Part shown: positions 1-6,194 of the stretch, piece after piece
Layout: each line of letters begins with the position of its first letter
Position numbering within the stretch: position 1 is the first letter of the stretch
Source of the DNA: Pseudomonadota bacterium
GTDB taxonomy: Bacteria; Pseudomonadota; Gammaproteobacteria; Competibacterales; Competibacteraceae
NCBI GenBank assembly: GCA_018262135.1
Contig: JAGTSD010000082.1
Coordinates: forward strand, 1-7,329
Direction of reading: 5' to 3'
Length of the DNA: 7,329 bases
Position numbers and translations under genes: made by a program
Notes under the pieces: generated by a model
Told to the model about the DNA's origin: nothing
The model's input: only the letters and a program-made list of their open reading frames with translations
The model's database searches: none

Positions 1-23
1 CCCTTAGTATTTGAGTGGTCTGC

Positions 24-356
24 ATGCGCATTCCCCATGCGGAAAACGCGACAGTTGATATTCGCAAGTTGCGCGACTACTGTTTGAATCCGGCGCATCC
101 CGAAGGCCAGCACAAGGCGCGGTTATTCGTGGCCGCGCTGGGTATGACCGAAGCCGATGCCGAACCTCTCCGCGACGCTCTGTTGCAAGTGGTCAAATCC
201 CACGACGCGACACTCGGACGGCGCGATGCCTACGGGAAACGCTATCAAATCGATTTCGCATTCGACTGGCGTGGTCGGCAGACTATCTTGCGCAGCGGAT
301 GGATCATCGAACATGGATCGGATGTTCCCCGTCTCACCACCTGCTATCCCCGTTGA
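24..356 (+). CDS. DUF6883-family small protein
   Basis: The gene encodes a soluble protein of 110 residues with no signal peptide or membrane segment. I recognise the DUF6883 pattern. An N-terminal MRIPHAENATVDIRKLRDYC segment leads into LNPAHPEGQHKARLF, and the middle is helical around ALGMTEADAEPLRDALL. The C-terminal half is beta-rich, with DAYGKRYQIDFAF, a basic strand RGRQTILRSGWII and the ending PRLTTCYP. The family's biochemical function is not established to my knowledge; related domains occur as stand-alone small proteins and within larger toxin-like proteins. I chose the ATG at 24 because family members begin at the M(R/K)xPxAE segment; a GTG at 15 would add three residues. The stop lies 10 nt before the next gene, so the two are probably co-transcribed. 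The true promoter lies outside the window. Confidence 0.85.
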   Translation: MRIPHAENATVDIRKLRDYCLNPAHPEGQHKARLFVAALGMTEADAEPLRDALLQVVKSHDATLGRRDAYGKRYQIDFAFDWRGRQTILRSGWIIEHGSDVPRLTTCYPR

Positions 357-366
357 GAGAGGCCCA

Positions 367-615
367 ATGATGAGCGACGCCATTCAACTGCGGGACGTGG
401 TCGCGCTGACCGCCGACATTCCGGACTATAGCCTGCATCGCGGCCAAGTGGGCACCGTCGTTGACATTCTGGCCGACGGGCAAGCCTTCGAGGTCGAATT
501 CTCCGACCGCCAGGGACGCACCTACGAATCCGTTGGCTTGCGCCCTGATCAAATCATGGCTTTGCACTTTGAGCCTGCATCGCCGCCCGCCAAGCCGGTG
601 GCGGAACCCGCATAA
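367..615 (+). CDS. DUF4926-family small protein
   Basis: The product is a protein of 82 residues matching the DUF4926 pattern. It has an initial LRDVVALTADIPDYSLHRGQ segment, then VGTVVDIL, FEVEFSDRQGRTYESVGLR and a final DQIMALHFEP. This compact beta-barrel-like motif set is typical of the family. A Pro/Ala-rich tail of about 15 residues (positions 68-82) follows. No enzymatic motif is visible and the molecular role is unknown. Two ATGs in tandem (367 and 370) can start it. A purine-rich GAGAGAGG at 356-363 overlaps the upstream stop codon and sits 3 nt before the first ATG, so translation is probably coupled to the DUF6883 gene. A longer in-frame reading beginning at 157 only overlaps the upstream gene and is not the real start. 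The pairing suggests the two proteins act together, possibly as a two-component module, but this is inference. Confidence 0.85.
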   Translation: MMSDAIQLRDVVALTADIPDYSLHRGQVGTVVDILADGQAFEVEFSDRQGRTYESVGLRPDQIMALHFEPASPPAKPVAEPA

Positions 616-641
616 CCCGTAAGGTGTAACATTACGAGCCA

Positions 642-669
642 GGTAGGTCGGGCACAGGATGTGCCCGAC
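642..669 (+). repeat. REP palindrome with GTAG foot (type 1)
   Basis: A GTAG tetranucleotide at 643-646 is followed at once by a perfect 9-bp hairpin, GTCGGGCAC (647-655) and GTGCCCGAC (661-669), with a 5-nt loop. GTAG followed by a GC-rich imperfect palindrome is the known form of REPs mobilised or bound by RAYT transposases. It lies directly upstream of a RAYT gene, and the first 13 bases (642-654) are repeated in inverted orientation at 713-725. Confidence 0.8.
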
Positions 670-692
670 ATCCCCGCTAATCCCCTGAACCC

Positions 693-725
693 GTCGGGCA
701 ACGCTGCGCTTATGCCCGACCTACC
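693..725 (-). repeat. Inverted REP palindrome, partner of the upstream REP
   Basis: On the minus strand this reads GTAG (724-721), followed by a hairpin whose arms are GTCGGGCA and TGCCCGAC (plus-strand positions 713-720 and 693-700). The 12-nt loop contains AGCGCAGCGT on the minus strand (701-710 on plus). With the REP at 642-669 it forms a REP/inverted-REP pair (BIME-like), with a 13-bp perfect inverted repeat at 642-654 and 713-725. It ends 13 nt before the preferred RAYT start. Confidence 0.8.
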
Positions 726-738
726 CGGAAATTGGCCG

Positions 739-1278
739 ATGCGCTACCGCCGTTCGACCACGCCCGGCGCAACGTACTTCTTCACGGTCGTGACCTATCG
801 GCGGCGGGCCATTCTTTGCGAACCGGATACGGTGGCACTGTTGCGTGAAGCGTTCGCCACCGTCAAACAACGGCATCCGTTCCGTATCGACGCGGTGGTG
901 ATTCTGCCCGATCACTTGCATTGCCTCTGGACTCTGCCGCCGGACGATGCCGATTATTCAACCCGCTGGATGCGGATCAAATCCCATTTCACCCGTCGTT
1001 GCGCCGTTTCGCTCAAAACCACACGCTCGCCTGCGCTTCGCCACAAACGTGAACAAACGATTTGGCAACACCGTTATTGGGAGCACCAAATTCGTGATGA
1101 GCGGGATTTTGAACGCCATTGCGACTATCTCCACTACAACCCGGTCAAACATGGCCTTGTGACGCAGGTGGCGGATTGGCCCCATTCGAGCTTTCATCGC
1201 TACGTGAAAAACGGGACGTATCCGCCGGATTGGGCGGGCCATCCCGACTTGATTGATACGGTGGGCTTCGGGGAATGA
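739..1278 (+). CDS. REP-associated tyrosine transposase (RAYT, Y1/HUH family)
   Basis: This gene encodes a 179-residue single-strand DNA nuclease/transposase related to IS200/IS605 TnpA, of the RAYT class that cuts and rejoins REP hairpins. Visible marks are the N-terminal MRYRRSTTPGATYFFTVVTY strand, typical of RAYTs, and the HUH metal-binding motif DHLHCLW at residues 58-64 (His59, His61). The C-terminal block WEHQIRDERDF leads into DYLHYNPVKHGL (129-140), which carries the candidate catalytic tyrosine (Tyr130 or Tyr133). Length is normal for the family and there is no frameshift. I chose the ATG at 739 because earlier in-frame starts (GTG 661, ATG 712) fall inside the arms of the REP hairpins and would add residues translated from repeat DNA. 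The gene is bracketed by REP elements on both sides, the usual arrangement for a resident RAYT. It converges on the liu operon. It appears intact and probably functional. Confidence 0.93.
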   Translation: MRYRRSTTPGATYFFTVVTYRRRAILCEPDTVALLREAFATVKQRHPFRIDAVVILPDHLHCLWTLPPDDADYSTRWMRIKSHFTRRCAVSLKTTRSPALRHKREQTIWQHRYWEHQIRDERDFERHCDYLHYNPVKHGLVTQVADWPHSSFHRYVKNGTYPPDWAGHPDLIDTVGFGE

Positions 1279-1282
1279 GCCG

Positions 1283-1321
1283 GTAGCCCGGTAGGGGCGG
1301 GTTAGCGCAGCGTAACCCGCC
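1283..1321 (+). repeat. REP palindrome with GTAG foot (type 2)
   Basis: Two GTAG tetranucleotides (1283-1286 and 1291-1294) precede a perfect 9-bp hairpin, GGCGGGTTA (1296-1304) and TAACCCGCC (1313-1321), with an 8-nt loop. The span 1304-1313 reads AGCGCAGCGT, identical to the reverse complement of 701-710 in the upstream inverted REP. It begins 4 nt after the RAYT stop. It may also act as a transcription barrier between the convergent RAYT and liuE, although no T-tract follows. Confidence 0.8.
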
Positions 1322-1343
1322 GAATCCGTGATTTCCTCCAAAA

Positions 1344-1378
1344 GGCGGGTTACGGGTCCGGGCGGACACGACGGCTAC
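1344..1378 (-). repeat. Degenerate second REP copy in inverted orientation
   Basis: The 9-base arm GGCGGGTTA recurs at 1344-1352, identical to 1296-1304 and complementary to 1313-1321. A CTAC at 1375-1378 gives a GTAG foot on the minus strand. Between them is a small GTCCG/CGGAC hairpin (1356-1367). I read this as a worn inverted partner of the REP at 1283-1321, making a second BIME-like pair. The internal palindrome is much less perfect than in the other three copies. Confidence 0.5.
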
Positions 1379-1419
1379 GCCCCTGCTCGAATAACTCCGC
1401 AAGCCTGTCTACGTTTTGC

Positions 1420-2331
1420 TCAGTTTGCCCCCGACTTGGCCAGCAGCGCCCGCGCGACTTTCGAAGCAGGCGGCCGATTGAGCGCCTGGCTGATGAACGC
1501 GGCGGCATTTACCAGGGCATCGAGATCAACGCCAGTTTCGATCCCCAGACCGTTTAGCAGATAGATGACGTCCTCGGTGGCGACATTGCCGGACGCGCCC
1601 GCCGCATACGGGCAGCCGCCCAGCCCGGCGATGGAGGCGTCAAACGTCGCCAGCCCCAGTTCCAGCGAGGCGTAAATGTTGGCCAGCGCCTGACCGTAGG
1701 TGTCGTGGTAATGGCCGGCCAGGCAGTCCAGCGGCGCCTGCCAGGTTACGGCTTCCAACATCCGTTGAGTCTTGCCGGGCGTACCGACGCCAATGGTGTC
1801 GCCCAGGGAGATTTCGTAACAGCCCATCGCGTACAGCGCGCCCGCGACCTCAGCTACCTTCTCTGGCGCGATTTCGCCCTCGTAGGGACAGCCGAGCGCG
1901 CAGGAGACGTAGCCGCGCACCTTGACGCCGTGTTGCCGCGCCAATTCCACCACCGGGCGGAAGCGGTCCAGCGATTCGGCGATGGAGCAGTTGATGTTGC
2001 GGCGGGAGAAGGTCTCGGACGCCGCGCCGAATACTGCGATTTCGGTTACGCCTGCCGCCAGCGCCGCTTCCAAGCCTTGCCGGTTGGGAACCAGCACCGG
2101 GTAGCTCACGCCCGACCGGCGACGGAGGCCGGTCAGCACCGCGGCGCTGTCGGCCATTTGCGGCACCCATTTGGGCGATACGAACGCGCCAGCTTCGATG
2201 GTGGTGAGGCCGGCGTCAGCCAGCTTGTCAATCAGGGCCAGCTTGACCGGGGTCGGGACTATCTCCCGTTCATTTTGCAAGCCGTCGCGGGGACCGACTT
2301 CAACGATCCGAACCTGTCGTGGCAATGACAT
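1420..2331 (-). CDS. liuE: Hydroxymethylglutaryl-CoA lyase
   Basis: This enzyme cleaves 3-hydroxy-3-methylglutaryl-CoA to acetoacetate and acetyl-CoA, the last step of leucine degradation. At 303 residues it has the usual bacterial length and is a DRE-TIM (HMGL-like) barrel. The N-terminal [11 protein letters not shown] at 11-21 holds the substrate and metal residues Arg15 and Asp16. [12 protein letters not shown] at 207-218 provides the metal-binding His207 and His209. The family signature [20 protein letters not shown] at 236-255 holds the catalytic cysteine, Cys240. No inactivating change is visible. The ATG at 2331 is preceded by a GAGG about 8 nt upstream. It is the last gene of the liu cluster, 17 nt after the stop of the damaged liuD, and it converges with the RAYT/REP region. 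The gene is also called mvaB. It is one of only two intact liu genes here. Confidence 0.96.
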   Translation of the reverse strand: MSLPRQVRIVEVGPRDGLQNEREIVPTPVKLALIDKLADAGLTTIEAGAFVSPKWVPQMADSAAVLTGLRRRSGVSYPVLVPNRQGLEAALAAGVTEIAVFGAASETFSRRNINCSIAESLDRFRPVVELARQHGVKVRGYVSCALGCPYEGEIAPEKVAEVAGALYAMGCYEISLGDTIGVGTPGKTQRMLEAVTWQAPLDCLAGHYHDTYGQALANIYASLELGLATFDASIAGLGGCPYAAGASGNVATEDVIYLLNGLGIETGVDLDALVNAAAFISQALNRPPASKVARALLAKSGAN

Positions 2332-2348
2332 CTGCGGTTCCTCAAAAT

Positions 2349-2835
2349 CTAAAGTGAAGGCGCCAGCAGCCCGCTCTCAGCACCGCCGCTCTCGGCGTTG
2401 AAGTGCAGCGGGTCTACCCGCGACAGCGGCCAGGCTCGGCCATGGAGGAACACATGGCGGCACTCGCCGGCGACGACGCCTGCCATTCCACCAGATCGAG
2501 GCCGGTGATCATCTCGGTCACGGGATGCTCGACCTGCAAGCGGGTGTTCATTTCCATGAAATAGAACTGGCCGGCCTGATCCACGATGAATTCCACCGTG
2601 CCGGCCCCGGCGTAACCCACCGCGCGGGCGGCGGCGATGATCCGGTCCGCCGCCAGGAGGACTCGCGGGCGGCGGCGAGACCGATCAACACCGCTTCGTC
2701 GGCGACTCGCACGTGACGGGCCTCGGCGTCGGCCTCGGAATACACCGCCACGGTGGCGATGCCCAGACGACGGGCGGTCTTGACGATCCGGCAGGCGATT
2801 TCGCCGCGATTCGCAATCAGGATTTTCTTGAACAT
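2349..2835 (-). pseudogene. liuD: Methylcrotonyl-CoA carboxylase alpha (biotin) subunit, remnant
   Basis: The intact enzyme is about 660 residues and carboxylates biotin for 3-methylcrotonyl-CoA carboxylase; only about 490 nt remain. From the ATG at 2835 it reads [20 protein letters not shown] through ARES, the normal biotin-carboxylase N-terminus. One base is then missing near 2657 (TCCTCC where TCCTACC is expected), shifting the frame before [12 protein letters not shown]. Sequence jumps there by roughly 200 residues to [12 protein letters not shown] and the carboxylase signature [16 protein letters not shown], then EWQ at about 2480. A second jump with a frame change leads to the pre-biotinyl segment [18 protein letters not shown], ending at a TAG (2349-2351) just after LLAP. 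The ATP-grasp core, most of the C-terminal half and the biotin-accepting AMKM motif are gone. The start codon lies 2 nt after the liuC stop with GGAG upstream, as in an intact operon. It cannot make a working subunit. An assembly collapse is the alternative to true decay. Confidence 0.9.
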
Positions 2836-2837
2836 GG

Positions 2838-3623
2838 TCAGGACTCCATCCAGTTCGGCGGGCGTTTTTCCAGAAAGGCGCTGAGTCCTTCTTTGGCTTC
2901 CGGCGTGGCGCGGATGCGAGCGATGCGCTGGGCGGTGTCTTTCACCAGGGCGTCATCTACAGGGCGGTCGGCGAGGGCGCGGATTAAATCCTTGGCCGCC
3001 GCTTGCGCCTGGGGACCGCCCGCCACCAGTGCGTTGACGATGTCCCGAATCCTGGCGTCCAGTTCGTCCGGTTCTGTCAGTTCGTGCGCCAGCCCCAGTT
3101 CCCAGGCGCGGCGGGCGTCCATGCGTTCGGCGGTCAGGAAATAGCGCGACGCCTGCCGTGCGCCGATGGCTCGCAGCACGTAGGGGCCGATGGTGGCGGG
3201 GATAAGGCCGAAGCGCGCTTCCGACGTGGCGAAAGATGCGGCGGTGGAGGCGACGCAGAGATCGCAGGCCGCCGCCAGTCCCATGCCGCCGCCCAGCGCC
3301 GCGCCATGCACCCGGGCAATGGTCGGCTTACGCAGTTCGGCGACGGTACGCAACATGGTGGCCAGTTGGCGGGCGTCGGCGAGATTCTGCTCGACCGTAT
3401 AGCCGGCGGCCCGTTTCATCCAGTTCAGATCGGCCCCGGCGGAAAAGCTTTTGCCCCGCCCGGCCAGCACGGCCACCCGCACGGACTCATCGGTTTCCAG
3501 GGCCTGGAAAGCGGCGGTGAGTTCGGCGATCAGGTTTTCATCAAAAGCGTTGTGTCGGTCGGGACGGTTCATCCAGATCGTCGCTACGCTGTTTTGCCGT
3601 TCGATTTCCAGGGTTTGAAACAT
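2838..3623 (-). CDS. liuC: Methylglutaconyl-CoA hydratase (enoyl-CoA hydratase family)
   Basis: This enzyme hydrates 3-methylglutaconyl-CoA to HMG-CoA, the step between the carboxylase and the lyase in leucine degradation. The 261-residue crotonase-fold protein is full length. One oxyanion-hole segment, [11 protein letters not shown] at 61-71, has the NWM signature typical of the AUH/LiuC group. The other, [15 protein letters not shown], is at 107-121. The active-site region [16 protein letters not shown] at 134-149 carries Glu135. The C-terminal helices include [14 protein letters not shown], as expected for crotonases. The substrate assignment rests on the NWM motif plus the liu neighbours liuD and liuE; a general enoyl-CoA hydratase is the less likely alternative. 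The ATG at 3623 has a weak GGAA just upstream. The stop lies 2 nt from the liuD start, indicating coupling. About 230 nt of AT-rich DNA separates it from the kinase gene upstream. Confidence 0.92.
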   Translation of the reverse strand: MFQTLEIERQNSVATIWMNRPDRHNAFDENLIAELTAAFQALETDESVRVAVLAGRGKSFSAGADLNWMKRAAGYTVEQNLADARQLATMLRTVAELRKPTIARVHGAALGGGMGLAAACDLCVASTAASFATSEARFGLIPATIGPYVLRAIGARQASRYFLTAERMDARRAWELGLAHELTEPDELDARIRDIVNALVAGGPQAQAAAKDLIRALADRPVDDALVKDTAQRIARIRATPEAKEGLSAFLEKRPPNWMES

Positions 3624-3854
3624 GGTTCCGCGCTTCCTGGTAGGTATCCGGACGAGTGGTGGTGATTAGCTGATGCTCATTTTCAGCGATGGATACCACA
3701 ACAATCCCCGGATGTCTGGATAAAAATTGTCGCTTTAGCGGATAGTCTTTGGTGGAGTTGAGAAATCGTCAACGAAGCGGGTGGTAGTCCGCTTTATCCG
3801 ATGAAACCCTGGTTCGATTTCCAATAAAAACTAAATTTTTCAATATATTAGTAG
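3624..3854. other. AT-rich intergenic stretch between the kinase gene and liuC
   Basis: This 231-bp stretch is much richer in A/T than its surroundings, most strongly at 3800-3860. It contains an imperfect direct repeat, CGCTTTAGCGGAT (3731-3743) and CGCTTTATCCGAT (3790-3802), matching at 11 of 13 positions. A 6-bp inverted pair, AGCGGA/TCCGCT (3737-3742 and 3788-3793), overlaps it. I see no GC-stem terminator for the kinase gene and no convincing promoter for liuC, though liuC expression would need one here if the operon is interrupted. No gene is supported. Confidence 0.5.
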
Positions 3855-5969
3855 TTAGAATCTGGCAAGACGAAAACCCTCGTTGCCATAGCGGAGCATC
3901 GGCGAGTCCCCGTAACGGAGGGCGGAACGCACCCACGCGGGAGTCTCGTCCCAGGCGCCGCCCCGCACCACCCGCGGGTCCGGTACATCCTCACGAGCAC
4001 ATTCCTGCTCCGCGCCGCCATAATTCTCGTCATACGCCGAGCAGGTCCATTCCCACACGTTGCCCAGCATGTCATGGAGTATCCAGGCATTGGGCTGAAA
4101 CGAACCCACTGGCGCGGTATTCACATACCGGTCATCGCAAGCATGGATGGTCAAGTTGGGAAAAATCTTCTTTGCCGCCTGGTCCGCCACGTTGGCGTAC
4201 CGGCAGGCTTGATTCGGGTCGTCCCCCCAATGCCGCACCGTGGTCGTTCCTGCCCGCGCCGCGTATTCCCATTCCGCTTCGGTTGGAAGCCGGTAGGTTT
4301 GGCCAGTTTGCCTGGAGAGCCACTTGGCGTAGGCCATCGCGTCGTTCCAGCTCACGCACACCACCGGGTGCGCGTCGCTCTGCTTGAAGTTCGGGTTCCA
4401 CCAGTTGTATCCGGCCCGGTAGCCGTCGTTCCATTCGTTCCCTTCCCGATAGGTAATTGAACAGCCCTCATACCCTCCCTCATTCCGCTCGGCGTCCGTT
4501 TTATGGCCGCTCACCTCGATAAACCGCCGGAATTCTCCTCGCGTCACTTCGTGTTGACCGATGGCAAAAGGTTTCTTGATGACTACCACATGTTGGCGTT
4601 CGTCAGCGTCGCGCCCCGCTTCCCCCTCTGGCGATCCCATCTGAAATTTACCTGCTCGAATTACCACCATCGCCGGTCCTTCGCCACCGTCCTGAAGCTT
4701 ATCGCGGAAAATCTGGCCGGGGACGGGAAGGGAGGAGGGAGGCGTTTGCGGAGCGGGTTCCGCTGGGGATGGAATCGCTGCCAGCGCCTTGACAGGAGCA
4801 AGGGCGGATTCTGCCGGCTTCGGCGTCGGCGGCGTGGGCTGTACCCCCGACAGTGGAGAAAATATCCAGAACAGGCTGGCTGTTACAGCTACAGCCGCCA
4901 GTAACAGGAACGCGGTCATTGCCCACATCCGGGGTTTCAACGCCGGGCGCGGGGATGACTCCCCTTCCCGTTTTGGCCCTGCCTGAAGCTTCTCTTCCTG
5001 TCGCGACACGGCGCGAAGCCGTTGCCCAAACTCAGCCACGGATTGCAGGCGCTGGTCCGATTCGACCGCCAAAGCTTGCCGCAAAAGAACATCGAAGGCG
5101 GGCGGCAGGTCAGGGCTGAAATGTCGGGCTGGTTTGAGAGCGTCGCCCTGTTTGCGTTCCAGCGCCGGAGGCGGAACCTGCGCGGTCAGCGCGAAATAGA
5201 ACGTGGCAGCGGCGCCGTACACATCGGTCCACGGGCCTTGCCTGCCCTGAATATGCTGCTCGTAAGCCGCATAGCCGCTGGTGTAAACCGCCAGACTGCG
5301 GCTGTGGTCGCTGACCACCTGCCGCGCCGCGCCAAAGTCGAGCAGAATGGTTTGCCCCTGGTGGGTGCGATAGAGGTTGCGCGGCTTGACATCCCGGTGC
5401 ATGAAACCTTGGTCATGCACCGTCTGCAGGCCGTCCAACACTGGCAGCAACAAGTCCAGCGCTGGTCGCCACGGCAATTTCCTGCCTGGTTGGCGAGCCA
5501 GGTAATCGTGGAGCGTTTCTCCTTCATAGTAATCCATCACCAGATAGGCGGTGCCGTTCATGGCGAACAGATTAAGCACCCGCACCACGTTGGGGTGCTG
5601 CAACTGGGCCAGGGTGCGCGCCTCGCTGATGAACGCCTTCAGGCCGTAGTTGAACAGTTCGCCGTTTTCCCGCGAGAGCAACACTAACGTATTCCGGTCG
5701 CTGGATCGCCCTACGAAATCAGCCGGGTAATACTCCTTGATCGCCACTTTCATGCGCAGCTTCAGATCGAAACCACGATAGGTAATGCCAAAGCCGCCCT
5801 GTCCCAGCCTCTCGCCGATCACATACTGCTGCAATTGGGCGCCCACGGGCAGCAATGACAGCGGACGTGGCGCATGGGGGTTGTAACCACAAAAGCCGCA
5901 GGTCGGAACGGTTCCCTTGTCGCGTGGCTGAAAACACCCCGGACACAATGAGGTTGACGGCGCAGCCAT
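3855..5969 (-). CDS. Membrane-anchored Ser/Thr protein kinase with FGE/SUMF1-like C-terminal domain
   Basis: The product is a 704-residue signalling protein. The start at 5969 is chosen for its strong AAGGAG eight bases upstream; an in-frame ATG at 6050 would add 27 unlikely residues. Domains in order: a zinc ribbon with CPGC at 9-12 and CGFC at 24-27; then a complete Hanks-type kinase (about 49-320) with glycine loop GQGGFG at 56-61, VAIK Lys78, alpha-C Glu116, HRDVKPRN at 191-198 and DFG at 211-213. One membrane helix follows (about 349-370), then a Pro/Ala-rich linker to about 417. A formylglycine-generating-enzyme/sulfatase-modifying-factor domain (about 430-704) carries FQMGSPEGE, YRLPTEAEWEYAARAGT, LGNVWEWT and a final EGFRLARF. 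The kinase should lie in the cytoplasm and the FGE-like domain outside. The segment RGGAWDETPAWVRSALR lacks the catalytic cysteine pair of true FGEs, so a binding or sensor role is more likely. It sits inside the liu cluster but has no metabolic link to it. Confidence 0.93.
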   Translation of the reverse strand: MAAPSTSLCPGCFQPRDKGTVPTCGFCGYNPHAPRPLSLLPVGAQLQQYVIGERLGQGGFGITYRGFDLKLRMKVAIKEYYPADFVGRSSDRNTLVLLSRENGELFNYGLKAFISEARTLAQLQHPNVVRVLNLFAMNGTAYLVMDYYEGETLHDYLARQPGRKLPWRPALDLLLPVLDGLQTVHDQGFMHRDVKPRNLYRTHQGQTILLDFGAARQVVSDHSRSLAVYTSGYAAYEQHIQGRQGPWTDVYGAAATFYFALTAQVPPPALERKQGDALKPARHFSPDLPPAFDVLLRQALAVESDQRLQSVAEFGQRLRAVSRQEEKLQAGPKREGESSPRPALKPRMWAMTAFLLLAAVAVTASLFWIFSPLSGVQPTPPTPKPAESALAPVKALAAIPSPAEPAPQTPPSSLPVPGQIFRDKLQDGGEGPAMVVIRAGKFQMGSPEGEAGRDADERQHVVVIKKPFAIGQHEVTRGEFRRFIEVSGHKTDAERNEGGYEGCSITYREGNEWNDGYRAGYNWWNPNFKQSDAHPVVCVSWNDAMAYAKWLSRQTGQTYRLPTEAEWEYAARAGTTTVRHWGDDPNQACRYANVADQAAKKIFPNLTIHACDDRYVNTAPVGSFQPNAWILHDMLGNVWEWTCSAYDENYGGAEQECAREDVPDPRVVRGGAWDETPAWVRSALRYGDSPMLRYGNEGFRLARF

Positions 5970-5977
5970 GGGCGAAT

Positions 5978-5983
5978 CTCCTT
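5978..5983 (-). promoter_or_regulatory. Strong ribosome binding site deciding the kinase start
   Basis: AAGGAG on the minus strand lies 8 nt before the ATG at 5969. It is the only good Shine-Dalgarno near any candidate start of the kinase gene, and it selects the 704-residue form, which begins just before the zinc ribbon. Confidence 0.85.
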
Positions 5984-6023
5984 GGGCGATGCTTGTGACA
6001 TTCTCAGCCGTAACAGGGCGAAC

Positions 6024-6090
6024 CGGGTGAAATGATCGAATGACGAGCATTACTCGGCGACGACCACAAGAATATCGAAGATTTCACCCG
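6024..6090. repeat. Imperfect inverted repeat upstream of the kinase gene
   Basis: CGGGTGAAAT at 6024-6033 is perfectly complementary to ATTTCACCCG at 6081-6090. The arms extend inwards through a 2-nt mismatch to TCGA (6036-6039 and 6075-6078), giving 14 of 16 paired positions around a 35-nt centre. It lies about 55-120 nt upstream of the kinase start codon, so it could fold in the leader RNA, bind a regulator, or be the remains of a mobile element. No function can be assigned. Confidence 0.55.
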
Positions 6091-6194
6091 CTATCGCTAC
6101 TGGTGACTGGGCGTCAAGACCCGGTAAAGCCCTGCTCGCGGATTGAGAGCTGTTTTTTTAAACCTTTTCGTGTACCACCAGGCTGCGGGCGCGT

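Noticed and set aside
157..366. Upstream extension of the DUF4926 protein to a start at 157
   Set aside because: It would overlap most of the DUF6883 gene and add non-family residues, and a good ribosome site precedes 367.
642..1378. CRISPR array
   Set aside because: The repeats are few, inverted and hairpin-forming with GTAG feet, unevenly spaced and flanking a RAYT gene, which fits REPs and not CRISPR.
1705..2328. Long plus-strand reading frame of 207 codons opposite liuE
   Set aside because: It is a shadow of the conserved lyase gene, produced by high GC at third positions. The minus strand carries all motifs.
3624..3768. Open minus-strand stretch of about 48 codons (reading KDYPLKRQFLSRHPGIVVVS) before liuC
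   Set aside because: It has no start codon with a ribosome site, is closed upstream by TGA, runs out of frame into liuC, and matches no family I recognise. It is most likely chance.
6085..6117. Minus-strand TTGACG as a -35 box for the kinase gene
   Set aside because: No acceptable -10 box lies at 16-18 nt; the best candidate, GATAGC, matches the consensus poorly.
6130..6160. Possible plus-strand terminator: GCTC/GAGC stem followed by a run of T
   Set aside because: The stem is only 4 bp, and no plus-strand gene ends upstream of it.
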